A stretch of 64,000 nucleotides of DNA, from contig NZ_CP070326.1 in assembly GCF_016917755.1 (NCBI RefSeq), positions 4,898,001-4,962,000 of the forward strand, written 5' to 3'. The position numbers and the translations under genes are program-made. The first letter of the stretch is position 1. Each line of letters opens with the position of its first letter. This document shows, one piece after another, positions 8,874-17,200 of this stretch. A model generated the notes under the pieces. It made no database searches. It was given only the letters and a program-made list of their open reading frames with translations, and was not told the DNA's origin. The stretch comes from Streptomyces noursei. GTDB lineage: Bacteria; Actinomycetota; Actinomycetes; Streptomycetales; Streptomycetaceae.

Positions 8874-8920
8874 TGATTCCCAAGCTCAGAGCGCGGGTTC
8901 GATTCCCGTCACCCGCTCCA
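8874..8920 (+). tRNA. Partial tRNA-Gly(CCC): anticodon arm to CCA end only (att site)
   Basis: The segment reads as the 3' part of tRNA-Gly: anticodon loop TTCCCAA, anticodon 3' stem CTCAG, variable GCGCG region, T-arm with GGTTCGATTCC, acceptor 3' strand CACCCGC, discriminator T and encoded CCA. The matching acceptor GCGGGTG, D-arm and most of the 5' half are absent upstream. An intact tRNA is therefore expected beyond the left edge, with this fragment as the displaced att end of an integrated element. A 12-bp-stem terminator follows. Confidence 0.8.
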
Positions 8921-8925
8921 GAGTT

Positions 8926-8952
8926 AAGGCCCAGGTCAGCGACCTGGGCCTT
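8926..8952 (+). terminator. Terminator of the displaced tRNA-Gly 3' end
   Basis: Perfect 12-bp stem (8926-8937 with 8941-8952) and a 3-nt loop, five bases after the CCA of the tRNA fragment. The following 8953-9483 shows no gene; it contains only the promoter region of the CoA-lyase genes. Confidence 0.85.
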
Positions 8953-9483
8953 GTTCGTTGTCCGGGGGCAGCGCGCGGACTCCTTGTGGGGTGCGTGCCG
9001 TAACGCTGGTGTCGGCGTGGGGAGTTGGGGGCACGCGCAGCCGGACTTGGTGCGTCCGAGGTGGGTGGGGCCGCTGTGGTGCGGGGTGAACTCCCTTTTA
9101 CTGGTGGCGGCTTGGTGCGCGCCGGACGTTGGGGTTGGCGCGTCGGCCGGGAGGAGTGCGATGACGGACCGCGCCGCGACCGCCGCGTAGGAGTGCGCAC
9201 TGAGGCCGCCTGCGAGGAAGTCGCCGTGCAGGCGGCGGAGTTGGCGTGCGGGTGCGGGCGGGAGCGGGAGCCGTTGGGGACGCCGCGGACACGGCGGGCG
9301 CCTGGCGGTGGGGGCCAAGGGGTCCGGGTAGCGTTTCCGGGACGGGCGGACGTCGGCCCGTCACTTCGCGTTCCGTGATCAACGGCACACATACTGCGCG
9401 GTAACAAGCGCCGGGTCACGGGCCTAGAGTGTGCGCCGTTGGCCGGCTCCGGGCCGGGTGGTCGGTGCGAGGTGGGAGGCAGC

Positions 9484-10554
9484 GTGCGCTCTCCGAAGGA
9501 CTTTTTCCGTCCGTTGGCCGTAGGGGCCCCGGAGCCGGTGCGGGAGGTGCCGTTCCGACCGTCGCGGATGATCCACTTCTTCGATCCGGGCAATCCCCGG
9601 ATGGCCGCCAAGGTGCCGGACATCGCGCCGGGCGTCGATGTGCTGCTCGGCAACCTGGAGGACGCGGTCGCCGCTGACCGCAAGGAGGCGGCGCGGACCG
9701 GGCTGGTCGAGATCGCCCGCGCAACCGACTTCGGCCAGACGCAGCTGTGGACGCGGATCAACAGCCTGGACTCGCCGTGGGCGTTGGACGACCTGCTGAC
9801 GCTGGTCACCGAGATCGGCGACAAGCTGGACGTGATCATGGTGCCGAAGGTGGAGGGCGCCGAGGACATCCACTACGTCGACCGGCTGGTGGCGCAGTTG
9901 GAGGCGAAGGCCGGGGTGCGGCGGCCGATCCTGCTGCACGCCATCCTGGAGACGCCGCGCGGGGTCGCCAACGTGGAGGAGATCGCCGGGGCCAGCCCGC
10001 GGATGCAGGGCATGTCGCTGGGGCCGGCGGACCTGGCGGCGAGCCGGCGGATGAAGACGACGCGGGTGGGGGGCGGCCACCCCGGATACCTCGTCCGGGA
10101 GGATCCGCTCCCGGGGGCGTCGGACGCGCCGCGGGCGGTGTTCCAGCAGGACCTGTGGCACTACACGATCGCGCGGATGGTGGACGCCTGCGCGGCGCAC
10201 GGGATCCTGCCGTACTACGGGCCGTTCGGCGACATCAAGGACACCGTGGCGTGCGAGGACCAGTTCCGCAACGCCTTCCTGCTGGGCTGTGTGGGGGCGT
10301 GGAGCCTGCACCCGGTGCAGATCGGGATCGCGAAGAAGGTGTTCTCGCCGGCGCCGGCGGAGGTCGCCTGGGCCCGCCGGGTCATCGCGGAGATGGGCGA
10401 CGGCACCGGTGCGGTGATGATCGACGGGAAGATGCAGGACGACGCCACGGTCAAGCAGTGCCGGGTGGTGGTGGAGCTCGCCGAGGCACTGGTGGCGCGC
10501 GACCCCGAGCTGAAGGCGGCGTACGCGGCGGCGAGCGGCGAAGGAGCGGAGTAG
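9484..10554 (+). CDS. HpcH/HpaI-CitE family CoA-ester lyase (malyl-CoA lyase-like)
   Basis: A 356-residue TIM-barrel lyase of the citrate-lyase-beta/malyl-CoA lyase family. GTG 9484 is preferred for its GGGAGG ribosome site. The metal/substrate motif LGNLEDAV (residues 55-62), the ILETPRGVANVEEI segment with the second acidic metal ligand and MSLGPADLAAS are all present. The long form with an N-terminal PFRPSRMIHFF block resembles the Mcl1-type L-malyl-CoA/beta-methylmalyl-CoA lyases of the ethylmalonyl-CoA pathway. A paralogue follows after 4 bp, so the two are co-transcribed. The exact CoA thioester is inferred, not shown. Confidence 0.85.
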   Translation: MRSPKDFFRPLAVGAPEPVREVPFRPSRMIHFFDPGNPRMAAKVPDIAPGVDVLLGNLEDAVAADRKEAARTGLVEIARATDFGQTQLWTRINSLDSPWALDDLLTLVTEIGDKLDVIMVPKVEGAEDIHYVDRLVAQLEAKAGVRRPILLHAILETPRGVANVEEIAGASPRMQGMSLGPADLAASRRMKTTRVGGGHPGYLVREDPLPGASDAPRAVFQQDLWHYTIARMVDACAAHGILPYYGPFGDIKDTVACEDQFRNAFLLGCVGAWSLHPVQIGIAKKVFSPAPAEVAWARRVIAEMGDGTGAVMIDGKMQDDATVKQCRVVVELAEALVARDPELKAAYAAASGEGAE

Positions 10555-10558
10555 GGCC

Positions 10559-11452
10559 ATGGGTGCGACGGACGAAGGACAGGGAGCCGTGCGGGCGCGG
10601 CGGTCGGTGCTGTACATGCCGGGCGCCAACGAGCGGGCGCTGGAGAAGGCCCGGGCGCTGCCGGCGGACGGCCTGATCCTGGATCTGGAGGACGCGGTCG
10701 CCCCGGACGCCAAGGAGGCGGCGCGGGAGCGGGTCGCGGCGGCGGTGGCATCGGGCGCGTACGGCCGCCGGGAGGTGACGATCCGGGTCAACGGGCCGGG
10801 CACCCCGTGGTTCGCGGACGATCTGCGGGCAGCGGCACAGGCCGGTCCGGACGCGGTGGTGGTGCCGAAGGTGGAGTCCGCGCAGACCGTGAGGGAGGTC
10901 GAGCGGCGGCTGGAGGAGGCCGGCGCCCCGGACCACACGGCGATCTGGGCGATGGTGGAGACGCCGCGGGCGATGTTGGACGCCCGTGCGGTGGCCGGGG
11001 CGAGCGAGCGGCTGACGGTGCTGGTGATGGGCACCAACGACCTGGCGAAGGAGCTGCACGCCGCGCATGTGCCGGGCCGGGCGCCGCTGCTGACGGGGCT
11101 GTCGCTGGCGCTGCTGGCAGCCCGCGAGGCGGGCAAGGCGATCCTGGACGGGGTGTTCAACGACGTCCGGGACCTGGCCGGGTTCGAGGCGGAGTGCGTC
11201 CAGGGGCAGCAGTTCGGGTTCGACGGCAAGACGCTGATCCACCCGTCGCAGCTCGAACCCTGCAACCGGGTCTTCGCACCGGCGGAGGCGGAGGTGGCCC
11301 GGGCGCGGAAGATCATCGACGCGTTCGAGGCCGCGGGCCGGGAGGGCCGCGGGGTGGTCACGGTGGACGGCCGGATGGTGGAGAACCTGCACGTGGAGGA
11401 GGCGCGGCGGGTGCTGGCGCTGGCCGCGGCGGTGGCGGGCGCGCAGGAGTAG
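10559..11452 (+). CDS. CitE-like CoA-ester lyase/thioesterase, paralogue of upstream gene
   Basis: A 297-residue HpcH/HpaI-CitE family protein in the short form. It has SVLYMPGANERALEKA at residues 16-31, LDLEDAV (41-47, Mg2+ Glu/Asp), MVETPRA, and the C-terminal LIHPSQ motif. It lies 4 bp after the longer paralogue and is translated from the same mRNA. In actinobacteria such pairs accompany ethylmalonyl-CoA/C4-dicarboxyl-CoA metabolism, one cleaving beta-methylmalyl-CoA and the other acting on malyl-CoA; assigning roles here is inference. Convergent with the CapA gene, with no clear terminator between. Confidence 0.85.
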   Translation: MGATDEGQGAVRARRSVLYMPGANERALEKARALPADGLILDLEDAVAPDAKEAARERVAAAVASGAYGRREVTIRVNGPGTPWFADDLRAAAQAGPDAVVVPKVESAQTVREVERRLEEAGAPDHTAIWAMVETPRAMLDARAVAGASERLTVLVMGTNDLAKELHAAHVPGRAPLLTGLSLALLAAREAGKAILDGVFNDVRDLAGFEAECVQGQQFGFDGKTLIHPSQLEPCNRVFAPAEAEVARARKIIDAFEAAGREGRGVVTVDGRMVENLHVEEARRVLALAAAVAGAQE

Positions 11453-11527
11453 CGCGGCATCACATGTCGTCGGCATCGGGTGCGGTCGGCAGCTGTTGCG
11501 GTCGACGCCGGGTGCGGTCGGCGCCGT

Positions 11528-12643
11528 TCAGGCCGGGCGCAGGGTCAGGACGGGGGCCGGGTCGGTGGTGAGGGCGCCGGGGGCGAAGCCGCCGGCGAGG
11601 CGGTCGAAGAGGGCGCCGAGCCAGCGGGCGTCCTCGGCCGAGGCGTGCCGCAGCCGCATCCGGTGGGCCTGGAAGGGGACGATCCGCAGTTCCTGGAGGC
11701 GGCCGGTGCCGGGTTCCAGGGCCGCGAGATAGAGCGGGCGCAGGTCGTCGCGGTAGCGCTCGTAGCCGGTGATGCCCTCGTAGTCGTCGATGAAGTCGCC
11801 GCATCCGTGGAGGATCAGCTTCCCCTGGTAGACCTCCACCGGGCGCGGGTGGTGCGAGGAATGGCCGTGGACGAGGTCCACGCCGGCGTCGATCAGGGCG
11901 TGCGCACAGGCGGTCTGGGCGCGGGGGACGCCGTAGCCCCAGTTGGAGCCCCAGTGCACCGACACCATGGCCAGGTCGCCGATCCGCTTCCGGGCGCGCA
12001 GCTGGGCGGCCACCGCGGCGGCGGTGGCCAGCGTGGGGCCGTCCGCCCAGTGGACGCCGCTGTGCCGGGCGGTCGCGGCCCAGGTGCGCGGGATACCGCT
12101 GGAGGGCATGCCGAGGGCGAGTACGAGCAGGCGGTGGCCGCCGGGCAGACGGACCACCGCGGGCCGGCGGGCCGCCTCGGCGTCGGCGCCTGCACCCACC
12201 GAGCGCAGGCCGGCGGCGGCCAGGCCCCGCAGCGTCTCGGCCAGCCCCTCGCGGCCGAAGTCCAGGACGTGGTTGTTGGACAGCACGCAGACGTCGGGGC
12301 GGGCGGCGACCAGGCAGGGGAGGTTCGCGGGGTGCATCCGGTAGTGGATCTCCCGACCGGGGGCGAAGGTGCCGCGCCGGGTGACGGAGGTCTCCAGGTT
12401 GAGCACCCGGGCGTCGGGCTCGGCGGCGTCGAGCGCGGCCAGGGCGTCGCCCCAGGGGTAGCGGAAGGCGACAGGGTGGTGGACCGGGCCGTGGGCCGAC
12501 TCGGCCAGGCCGACGTAGATCCGGGCGTCCTGGACGTAGGGTTCGCGCAGCTCGGGATCGCCGGGGAAGGGCAGGATCTGGTCGACTCCGCGGCCGAGCA
12601 TCACATCGCCGCAGAGTGCGAGGGTGACGAGTTCAGCGGTCAT
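11528..12643 (-). CDS. CapA family protein (metallophosphatase fold)
   Basis: A 371-residue protein of the CapA/poly-gamma-glutamate biosynthesis family (calcineurin-like metallophosphatase fold). The dinuclear-site motifs are in order: CGDVMLGRG (11-19), NLETSVT, LSNNHVLDF, HWGSNWG and HGHSSHH. It has no signal peptide, so it is probably cytoplasmic or bound through partners. No capB/capC-like genes are adjacent, so a role in polyglutamate synthesis should not be assumed. The intergenic spacer upstream carries a parS site. Confidence 0.85.
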   Translation of the reverse strand: MTAELVTLALCGDVMLGRGVDQILPFPGDPELREPYVQDARIYVGLAESAHGPVHHPVAFRYPWGDALAALDAAEPDARVLNLETSVTRRGTFAPGREIHYRMHPANLPCLVAARPDVCVLSNNHVLDFGREGLAETLRGLAAAGLRSVGAGADAEAARRPAVVRLPGGHRLLVLALGMPSSGIPRTWAATARHSGVHWADGPTLATAAAVAAQLRARKRIGDLAMVSVHWGSNWGYGVPRAQTACAHALIDAGVDLVHGHSSHHPRPVEVYQGKLILHGCGDFIDDYEGITGYERYRDDLRPLYLAALEPGTGRLQELRIVPFQAHRMRLRHASAEDARWLGALFDRLAGGFAPGALTTDPAPVLTLRPA

Positions 12644-12716
12644 CTACGCGCACCGGCTTCCTTTTCCCAGATTAGGGGCCGGCCGGCGGGGTGGCCCTGG
12701 TGACCGCCGCGGCGGC

Positions 12717-12730
12717 GTTTCACGTGAAAC
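12717..12730. other. parS: parS site 1
   Basis: Perfect GTTTCACGTGAAAC between the end of the GlxA-type regulator gene and the start of the CapA gene. Its right half-site is repeated inverted downstream, forming a hairpin (see 12724-12756). Confidence 0.93.
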
Positions 12731-12756
12731 ACCGCGCTTCCCGGGCGGTGTTTCAC
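12724..12756. terminator. Hairpin reusing the parS half-site
   Basis: Arms GTGAAACACCGC (12724-12735) and its exact complement (12745-12756) with a 9-nt loop. It sits on the stop codon of the minus-strand regulator gene and would fold in that transcript as a terminator. Confidence 0.55.
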
Positions 12757-13796
12757 AGGCCGTGCGGCACGTGGACGGCGGCGCGGCCCTCGCCGGCGTC
12801 CGGTCCGAAGCGGCGGCGGTAGCCGGACGGGGTCAGGCCGGTCTCGCGGCGCATCAGGGTGCGCAGATGGGTCGCGGTGCCCAGGCCGCTGCGGCGGGCG
12901 ACCACGTCCAGGCGGGTCTCGCCGCGTTCGATCAACCGGCAGGCCAGGGCGATCCGTTCGCCGGTGAGCCAGGCCAGCGGGGTGGTGCCCAGCTGGGCAC
13001 GGAAGCGGCGGTGCAGGGTGGCCGGGCTGACCGCGGCACGGGCGGCCAGGTCGGGCACCGTGAGCGGGGCGTCCAGGCGTTCCTGGGCCCAGGCCAGGAG
13101 CGGGGCGAGTGAGGCGTCCGGTATGCGGGGCACCGGGCGCTCCACGAACTGCCGCTGGCCGCCGTCCCGGTGGGCGGCGAAGACCAGCCGGCGGCTGACC
13201 GTGTTGGCGATCTCCGCGCCGTGGTCGCGACGGACCACGTGCAGCCCCAGGTCGAGCGCGGCGGCGCTGCCCGCCGCGGTGAGGATGTCGCCGTCGTCCA
13301 CGAACAGCACATCGGGCTCCAGGCGGACGGCCGGGAAGCGGGCCCGGAAGGCGTCCGCCCACTGCCAGTGCGCGGTGGCCCGGCGGCCGTCGAGCACGCC
13401 GGCCTCGGCGAGGGTGAAGGCGCCGCTGCAGAAACCGAGCAGCCGGGCGCCGCGGGCGTGTGCCCGGCGGACGGCTTCCAGCACGGCGGGCCGGCGGGGC
13501 ACCTCGACGTCGGGGCGGTTGGGGACGATCACGGTGTCCGCGGTGTCGGTCGCCTCCAGGCCGGCGACGCCGGCGAGGGTGAAGAAGCCGTCGCGCATCA
13601 GGGTCCGCGGCTCCGCCGAGCAGAGCGCGAAGTCGTAGAGCTCCCGGCCGATTTCGGGGCGGCGCAGGCCGAACACCTCGGTCGCACAGCCCAGTTCGAA
13701 GGGGTTGGAGTTCTGGTCGACGATGACGACGACGCGGTGCGGGCGACCGGGGGCGCGGCCGGGCGCCCGGCCCGGTTGCAAGGATCGTTGCGACAT
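12753..13796 (-). CDS. GlxA-type AraC family regulator (DJ-1/PfpI + HTH)
   Basis: A 347-residue regulator with an N-terminal DJ-1/PfpI-like (class I amidotransferase) domain, roughly residues 25-190, containing the LLGFCSGAF elbow with its Cys. A C-terminal AraC double helix-turn-helix follows (about 235-335; RETGLTPSGYRRRFG). AGGA lies eight bases before the ATG. It is divergent from a cupin gene across 52 bp, making that gene the likely target. It is similar in design to ArgR/GlxA-type activators; the ligand is unknown. Confidence 0.88.
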   Translation of the reverse strand: MSQRSLQPGRAPGRAPGRPHRVVVIVDQNSNPFELGCATEVFGLRRPEIGRELYDFALCSAEPRTLMRDGFFTLAGVAGLEATDTADTVIVPNRPDVEVPRRPAVLEAVRRAHARGARLLGFCSGAFTLAEAGVLDGRRATAHWQWADAFRARFPAVRLEPDVLFVDDGDILTAAGSAAALDLGLHVVRRDHGAEIANTVSRRLVFAAHRDGGQRQFVERPVPRIPDASLAPLLAWAQERLDAPLTVPDLAARAAVSPATLHRRFRAQLGTTPLAWLTGERIALACRLIERGETRLDVVARRSGLGTATHLRTLMRRETGLTPSGYRRRFGPDAGEGRAAVHVPHGL

Positions 13797-13848
13797 ATGC
13801 GATTCCTAGCACTCACACCGCACGGGCGGGGCGGACCAGGATCGGATC

Positions 13849-14250
13849 ATGAACACACACCCGCACCAGCCCCTGGAGCTCGGCGCCGCGCTGGCCTCCT
13901 TCGACGCCCTGTGGAGCCCCCGGATCGTCACCCGGGTCAACGACTACGACGTCCGGGTCGCCAAGGTCGCCGGCGAGCACCTGTGGCACGCCCACGACGA
14001 CACCGACGAGTTCTTCCTGGTGCTGGAGGGAGAGCTGTTCCTCGGGCTGCGGGAGGCGACCGGGGAGCGCACCGTCCGACTCCCCAAGGGCGCCGTGTTC
14101 ACCGTCCCCCGGGGCACCGAGCACAAGCCGTCCGCCCCGTCCGGCGCCTCCCTGCTGCTCTTCGAGCCCACCGGGACGTCCACCGTCGGCGACCGGCACG
14201 AGGACGTCCCCGACCACGTGGACGTGACCACGGGGCACGCGCTGGGGTGA
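13849..14250 (+). CDS. Cupin domain protein
   Basis: A 133-residue single-domain cupin. Motif 1 is present as HAHDDTDEFFLVLEGE (His47, His49, Glu54) and motif 2 as GAVFTVPRGTEH (His92), giving a complete 3-His/1-Glu metal site. Cytoplasmic, no signal. Divergently transcribed from the GlxA-type regulator, which probably controls it. Could be a small-molecule dioxygenase/isomerase or a sensor; nothing further can be read. Confidence 0.85.
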   Translation: MNTHPHQPLELGAALASFDALWSPRIVTRVNDYDVRVAKVAGEHLWHAHDDTDEFFLVLEGELFLGLREATGERTVRLPKGAVFTVPRGTEHKPSAPSGASLLLFEPTGTSTVGDRHEDVPDHVDVTTGHALG

Positions 14251-14299
14251 CCGCGGGGCCCGAAGGCACACACGGGGCCGGGTCGCCTCCACACGCGCC

Positions 14300-14740
14300 T
14301 CACCCGGCGCAGTACACGTCCTGCCGCGCCCGTCGGCCGTCCCGCAGGAACGCGGTCACCGCCCGGTTCCCGCACGCGTTCCCGTACGCCAGGTACGCGC
14401 CGTGCCCGCCATGGTCGACGGTCACCATGCGGGCCCGCTGCCCGAGCGCCGCCCGCGTCTTCTTCGTCCCGAAGCACGGCGTCGCCGGGTCCCGGAGGTT
14501 CTGGATCACCATGATGTCGGCCGGTCCCCGGTCGGTGATCCGGACCGGCGGGTCGGCCGGCCGGTCCTTCCAGAACGCGCAGGGCGTGATGTTCGCCGGC
14601 ACCCCGGCGGTGAGCGGGTGCCGCGCCCGGTTGCCGGTCAACGGCGCCCCCGGGACGTTCGACGGCTTCGGCGCCCGGTCCAGCTCCGCGGCGAGCCGCA
14701 GCACCAACCTCTGGGCCTTGAGAGCCCCGTAACTCGTCAT
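14300..14740 (-). pseudogene. C-terminal remnant of TAP-like alpha/beta-hydrolase peptidase
   Basis: This open frame encodes only the C-terminal TAP-like domain of a secreted tripeptidyl-aminopeptidase-type alpha/beta hydrolase: PCAFWKDRPADPPVRI, VIQNLRDPATP (acid loop) and TVDHGGHGAYL with the catalytic His. It ends in the usual Cys-containing tail (DVYCAG). The signal peptide and nucleophile half (about 350 residues in full-length relatives) are missing. The only ATG has an SD-like GGGAG just one base away. Best read as a truncated relic; expression is unlikely. Confidence 0.7.
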
Positions 14741-14992
14741 GCTCCCAGGCTCGTTGGCGCCCTCGCCGCCCGCCCATCCGGCGGACCGCCCACTCCTGGT
14801 GGGGGTTTCCCCCGCCTCGACCGCCCGCCTCAACTACCCGCCCCGGGCCGGACGGGCGCCGGGCGGGCGGTTGGGCCACCCGGCTGAATATGGCCGGCGA
14901 GGGTTTGGCTCCCTGCGGGTTGTCGACAGCGCCGGCGGACAACCGCAGCACGATACGTCTGGGTTCAGCAGGCTGATCAGGCAAGGAGCGTC

Positions 14993-15400
14993 GTGAAAAG
15001 ACTAGTGCAGGCGGGAACCGTCGCCGGGGCGTGCGGACTGGTGTTGTTCAGCACCGGAATCGCTCAGGCGCAGACTGTTCCGGACGATTCCCTGCTCGGC
15101 GCGGCGGTGGGTGCCGACCTCGGCACCATCACCGGCATGATTTCCGGCGTGATGTGCAACAACCGCCTCGCCGACTTCAATTACAAGTCGCCGGTCACGA
15201 AGTCGCCGCACCCGTGCGTCAACGGTCCGGTCCACAGCGGCAACAACAAGAACAGCAACAATTTCCTCAACCGCGGCAACCCCGTGGACAGCGGAAACAT
15301 CGAGACCGCGAGCGGCTCGACCAACAGCCTCAACTCCGCGACGGGTTCGGAGAGCGGCAGCCGTAACGACACCTCCCGGATCCTCAAGCTCCTTCGCTGA
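14993..15400 (+). CDS. Small secreted Asn/Ser/Gly-rich protein A
   Basis: A 135-residue secreted protein starting at GTG with AAGGAG five bases upstream. A signal peptide (residues 1-26, ending AQA) is followed by a short region with two Cys (55 and 75). The motif CVNGPVHSGNNKN (75-87) comes next, then an Asn/Ser/Gly-rich tail with repeated SGN/SGS spacing. It is clearly paralogous to the convergent gene at 15485-15859, sharing C-[IV]-NGPV-x-SGN-x-KN and GNPxxSG. I do not recognise a named family. It could be a cell-surface or aerial-growth structural protein, given Asn/Ser/Gly repeats, but that is speculation. Confidence 0.8.
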   Translation: MKRLVQAGTVAGACGLVLFSTGIAQAQTVPDDSLLGAAVGADLGTITGMISGVMCNNRLADFNYKSPVTKSPHPCVNGPVHSGNNKNSNNFLNRGNPVDSGNIETASGSTNSLNSATGSESGSRNDTSRILKLLR

Positions 15401-15420
15401 GCCGTTCCGGACCATCCGAC

Positions 15421-15465
15421 AAAAACACCTCAGGCCCCGGTTCTCCCGGGGCCTGAGGTGTTTTT
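15421..15465. terminator. Bidirectional terminator between the paralogous secreted genes
   Basis: Perfect 20-bp stem (15421-15440 with 15446-15465) with a 5-nt loop, an A5 on one side and T5 on the other, so it works for both convergent genes. It is one of the strongest intrinsic terminators in the window. Confidence 0.95.
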
Positions 15466-15484
15466 GCGACGCTCCGCCGTCAGC

Positions 15485-15859
15485 TCACAGGTGCAGACTG
15501 CCACCCTGGCCGAGGTGCTGCTGTTTGTTGCCGCTGCCGGACTGGCTGCCGTTGGCGGTGGAACCGGAGTTGTTGGCTCCGCTGCTGTTCGTGGGACTTC
15601 CGCTGGAGCTGGGATTCCCGTTGATCCACACGTTCTCCGCGTTCTTGGTGTTGCCGCTGTTGACGGGACCGTTGATACAGAATCGCGCCCGGCCCGCACA
15701 CCTGAACGAGGCGATGAATTTGTTGACGGTGTCACCGTTCGCAGTGAACGGACCGTCCCCCCAGGCATCCCAGGCCATGGCCGGCGACGCACCGCCACCC
15801 ACCAGGAGCAGGCCGAAAAGACCCGCAACAGCCATCTTCTTGGGACTCGTTCTCTTCAC
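15485..15859 (-). CDS. Small secreted Asn/Ser/Gly-rich protein B
   Basis: A 124-residue secreted protein, convergent paralogue of the 14993 gene. GTG 15859 gives a signal peptide with KRTSPKK and a hydrophobic core ending SPAMA (residue 29). The mature part has Cys54 and Cys61, CINGPVNSGNTKN (61-73) and an S/G/N-rich tail ending GQGGSLHL. The two-Cys spacing (7 versus 20 residues in the partner) differs although the core motif is shared. Unknown function; presumably extracellular or wall-associated. Confidence 0.8.
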   Translation of the reverse strand: MKRTSPKKMAVAGLFGLLLVGGGASPAMAWDAWGDGPFTANGDTVNKFIASFRCAGRARFCINGPVNSGNTKNAENVWINGNPSSSGSPTNSSGANNSGSTANGSQSGSGNKQQHLGQGGSLHL

Positions 15860-16016
15860 AGTGTGGTCCTGCCCCTCGCGGTTGATAAACCCGCGGCCTT
15901 GCCTACCGGCAGTCCCCACATCGACCAAGCCTGAACAACGGCCGGTCTTCCGCGTTCACCCTGACCGACCACTGGATTCACCGTGACGGCCCCCCGTTTG
16001 TCTCACCCCGTTCGCG

Positions 16017-16598
16017 TCACCCCCGCAAACGCAGGTTCTGCCCGGGGAAAATTTGGTCCGGCCCGCGGCTCAGCCGCGCTTTGTTGAGGGAGTAGAGGGT
16101 GGAGGGGCCGCCGGGGGTGCGCGCACGGCGGGCGATGGCCGAGAGGCAGTCGCCGGGGCGGACGGTGTAGGCGCCGGCGGGGGCCGCGAGGGCGCGGGAG
16201 ACGGGGCGGACGCGCAGCAGGGCGCGGTCGGACGACGAACTGCCCAGCCGGCCACAGTTGGGCCAGGGGGCCAGACCGCGGTCCTGGGCGATCCGCTCGC
16301 CGATGGCGATCTGCTCATCGCGGGTGGCGAGGTCGGCGCGCGCGGCGTAGCGGACGCCGCCGTAGGCCCGCCAGGTGGCCGGGGAGATCTGGAGGCCGCC
16401 GTGGTAGCCGTTGCCGGTGTTGGCCTGCCAGTCGCCGCTGCTCTCGCAGGCGGCGATCTGGTCCCAGTCGGTGCCGGACGGCGGCGGCGGGCCGGCGAAC
16501 GCGGGGCCCGCCGCAACCACCAGCAGCAGGAGGCAGAGCAGGCCCAGCGGTGTGGACGGGGTCGATCCGGCGGCGCGGCCGGCGAGCGGCGACGGCAT
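16017..16598 (-). CDS. Resuscitation-promoting-factor-like transglycosylase with LysM
   Basis: A 193-residue secreted cell-wall enzyme. GGAGG lies seven bases before ATG 16598. A signal/anchor segment (15-36) is followed by the Rpf-like lysozyme-fold domain (residues 41-118), with the catalytic Glu52 in AACESSGDW and the GGLQISPATW motif. A C-terminal LysM domain (about 140-193, YTVRPGDCLSAIA) provides peptidoglycan binding. Streptomyces Rpf proteins cleave peptidoglycan during spore germination and growth, and this domain order matches RpfA-type proteins. No c-di-AMP riboswitch could be recognised upstream (16599-16944 holds nothing I can identify). Confidence 0.88.
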   Translation of the reverse strand: MPSPLAGRAAGSTPSTPLGLLCLLLLVVAAGPAFAGPPPPSGTDWDQIAACESSGDWQANTGNGYHGGLQISPATWRAYGGVRYAARADLATRDEQIAIGERIAQDRGLAPWPNCGRLGSSSSDRALLRVRPVSRALAAPAGAYTVRPGDCLSAIARRARTPGGPSTLYSLNKARLSRGPDQIFPGQNLRLRG

Positions 16599-16944
16599 GG
16601 CACTTCCTCCTGCGTGCTCCAGCGGCGTCGCGGCGTCGTGCGCGCCACGACTGAGGGGCAGGCACCAGGAAACCCGCCGACGTGGCACACGGCAGTTCCA
16701 GGTGGGCCGAGGGGATGGCTTTTTCACCCGGGCGGGTCCCTGGCCGGGGGCGGCGCACGGAGGGCACGGCCAATTCCGGCCGCACGGCCGGGTATTCCCT
16801 GCCGGCGCCGGGCGCGGCGTACAGAAAAAGTGGCAGACGGCCCCGGACCAAGTGCCTACCTGCGGATGATCCTTCCGCCCGAACGGGGCGGCAGGCTGGT
16901 GAGGTCAACCAACTCCGGCTCTGCGACGAGGGACGAGGGAATTC

Positions 16945-17124
16945 ATGAAGGGCATAGTCGCCGGAATTCTGCTGGCGATCGTCGGCGTCATCCTGTGGCT
17001 CACCACCGAGCGAACGGAGACACCGGTGATCTCGCTTCACAAGGCCGGGCTCGTCCTGGCGATCGTCGGCGGGGCGGAAGCACTGTTCGCCCTCATGGGT
17101 TTGGGAAAGAAGGAAAGCAAATAG
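16945..17124 (+). CDS. Small two-helix membrane protein
   Basis: A 59-residue protein from an ATG with GAGGGA just upstream. It has two hydrophobic helices (about 4-19 and 33-53) separated by a short polar loop (TTERTETP) and ends in a basic KKESK tail, so it is a hairpin membrane protein. It resembles the small DUF5708-type Streptomyces proteins in layout, but I cannot confirm that. It stands alone with a GC-rich hairpin right after the stop. Confidence 0.7.
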   Translation: MKGIVAGILLAIVGVILWLTTERTETPVISLHKAGLVLAIVGGAEALFALMGLGKKESK

Positions 17125-17149
17125 GCCCGCTGCGCGGTGCCGCGGGCCC
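17125..17149 (+). terminator. Weak hairpin after small membrane protein gene
   Basis: GCCCGC and GCGGGC arms flank an 11-nt loop immediately after the stop codon, between convergent genes. Confidence 0.3.
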
Positions 17150-17200
17150 GCCGAACCGCTTCGGACAGGGAATATCCCGATAAGTCGGTTCGGGTGGGCG

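Noticed and set aside
8785..9318. Minus-strand open frame containing GDGNRTRALSLGI, and overlapping VTGIEPAL-type translation
   Set aside because: These peptides are the well-known false translations of antisense tRNA sequence; here they arise from the tRNA-Gly fragment.
16599..16944. c-di-AMP (ydaO) riboswitch ahead of the Rpf gene
   Set aside because: I looked for the conserved ydaO elements known from Streptomyces rpfA leaders and could not find them.
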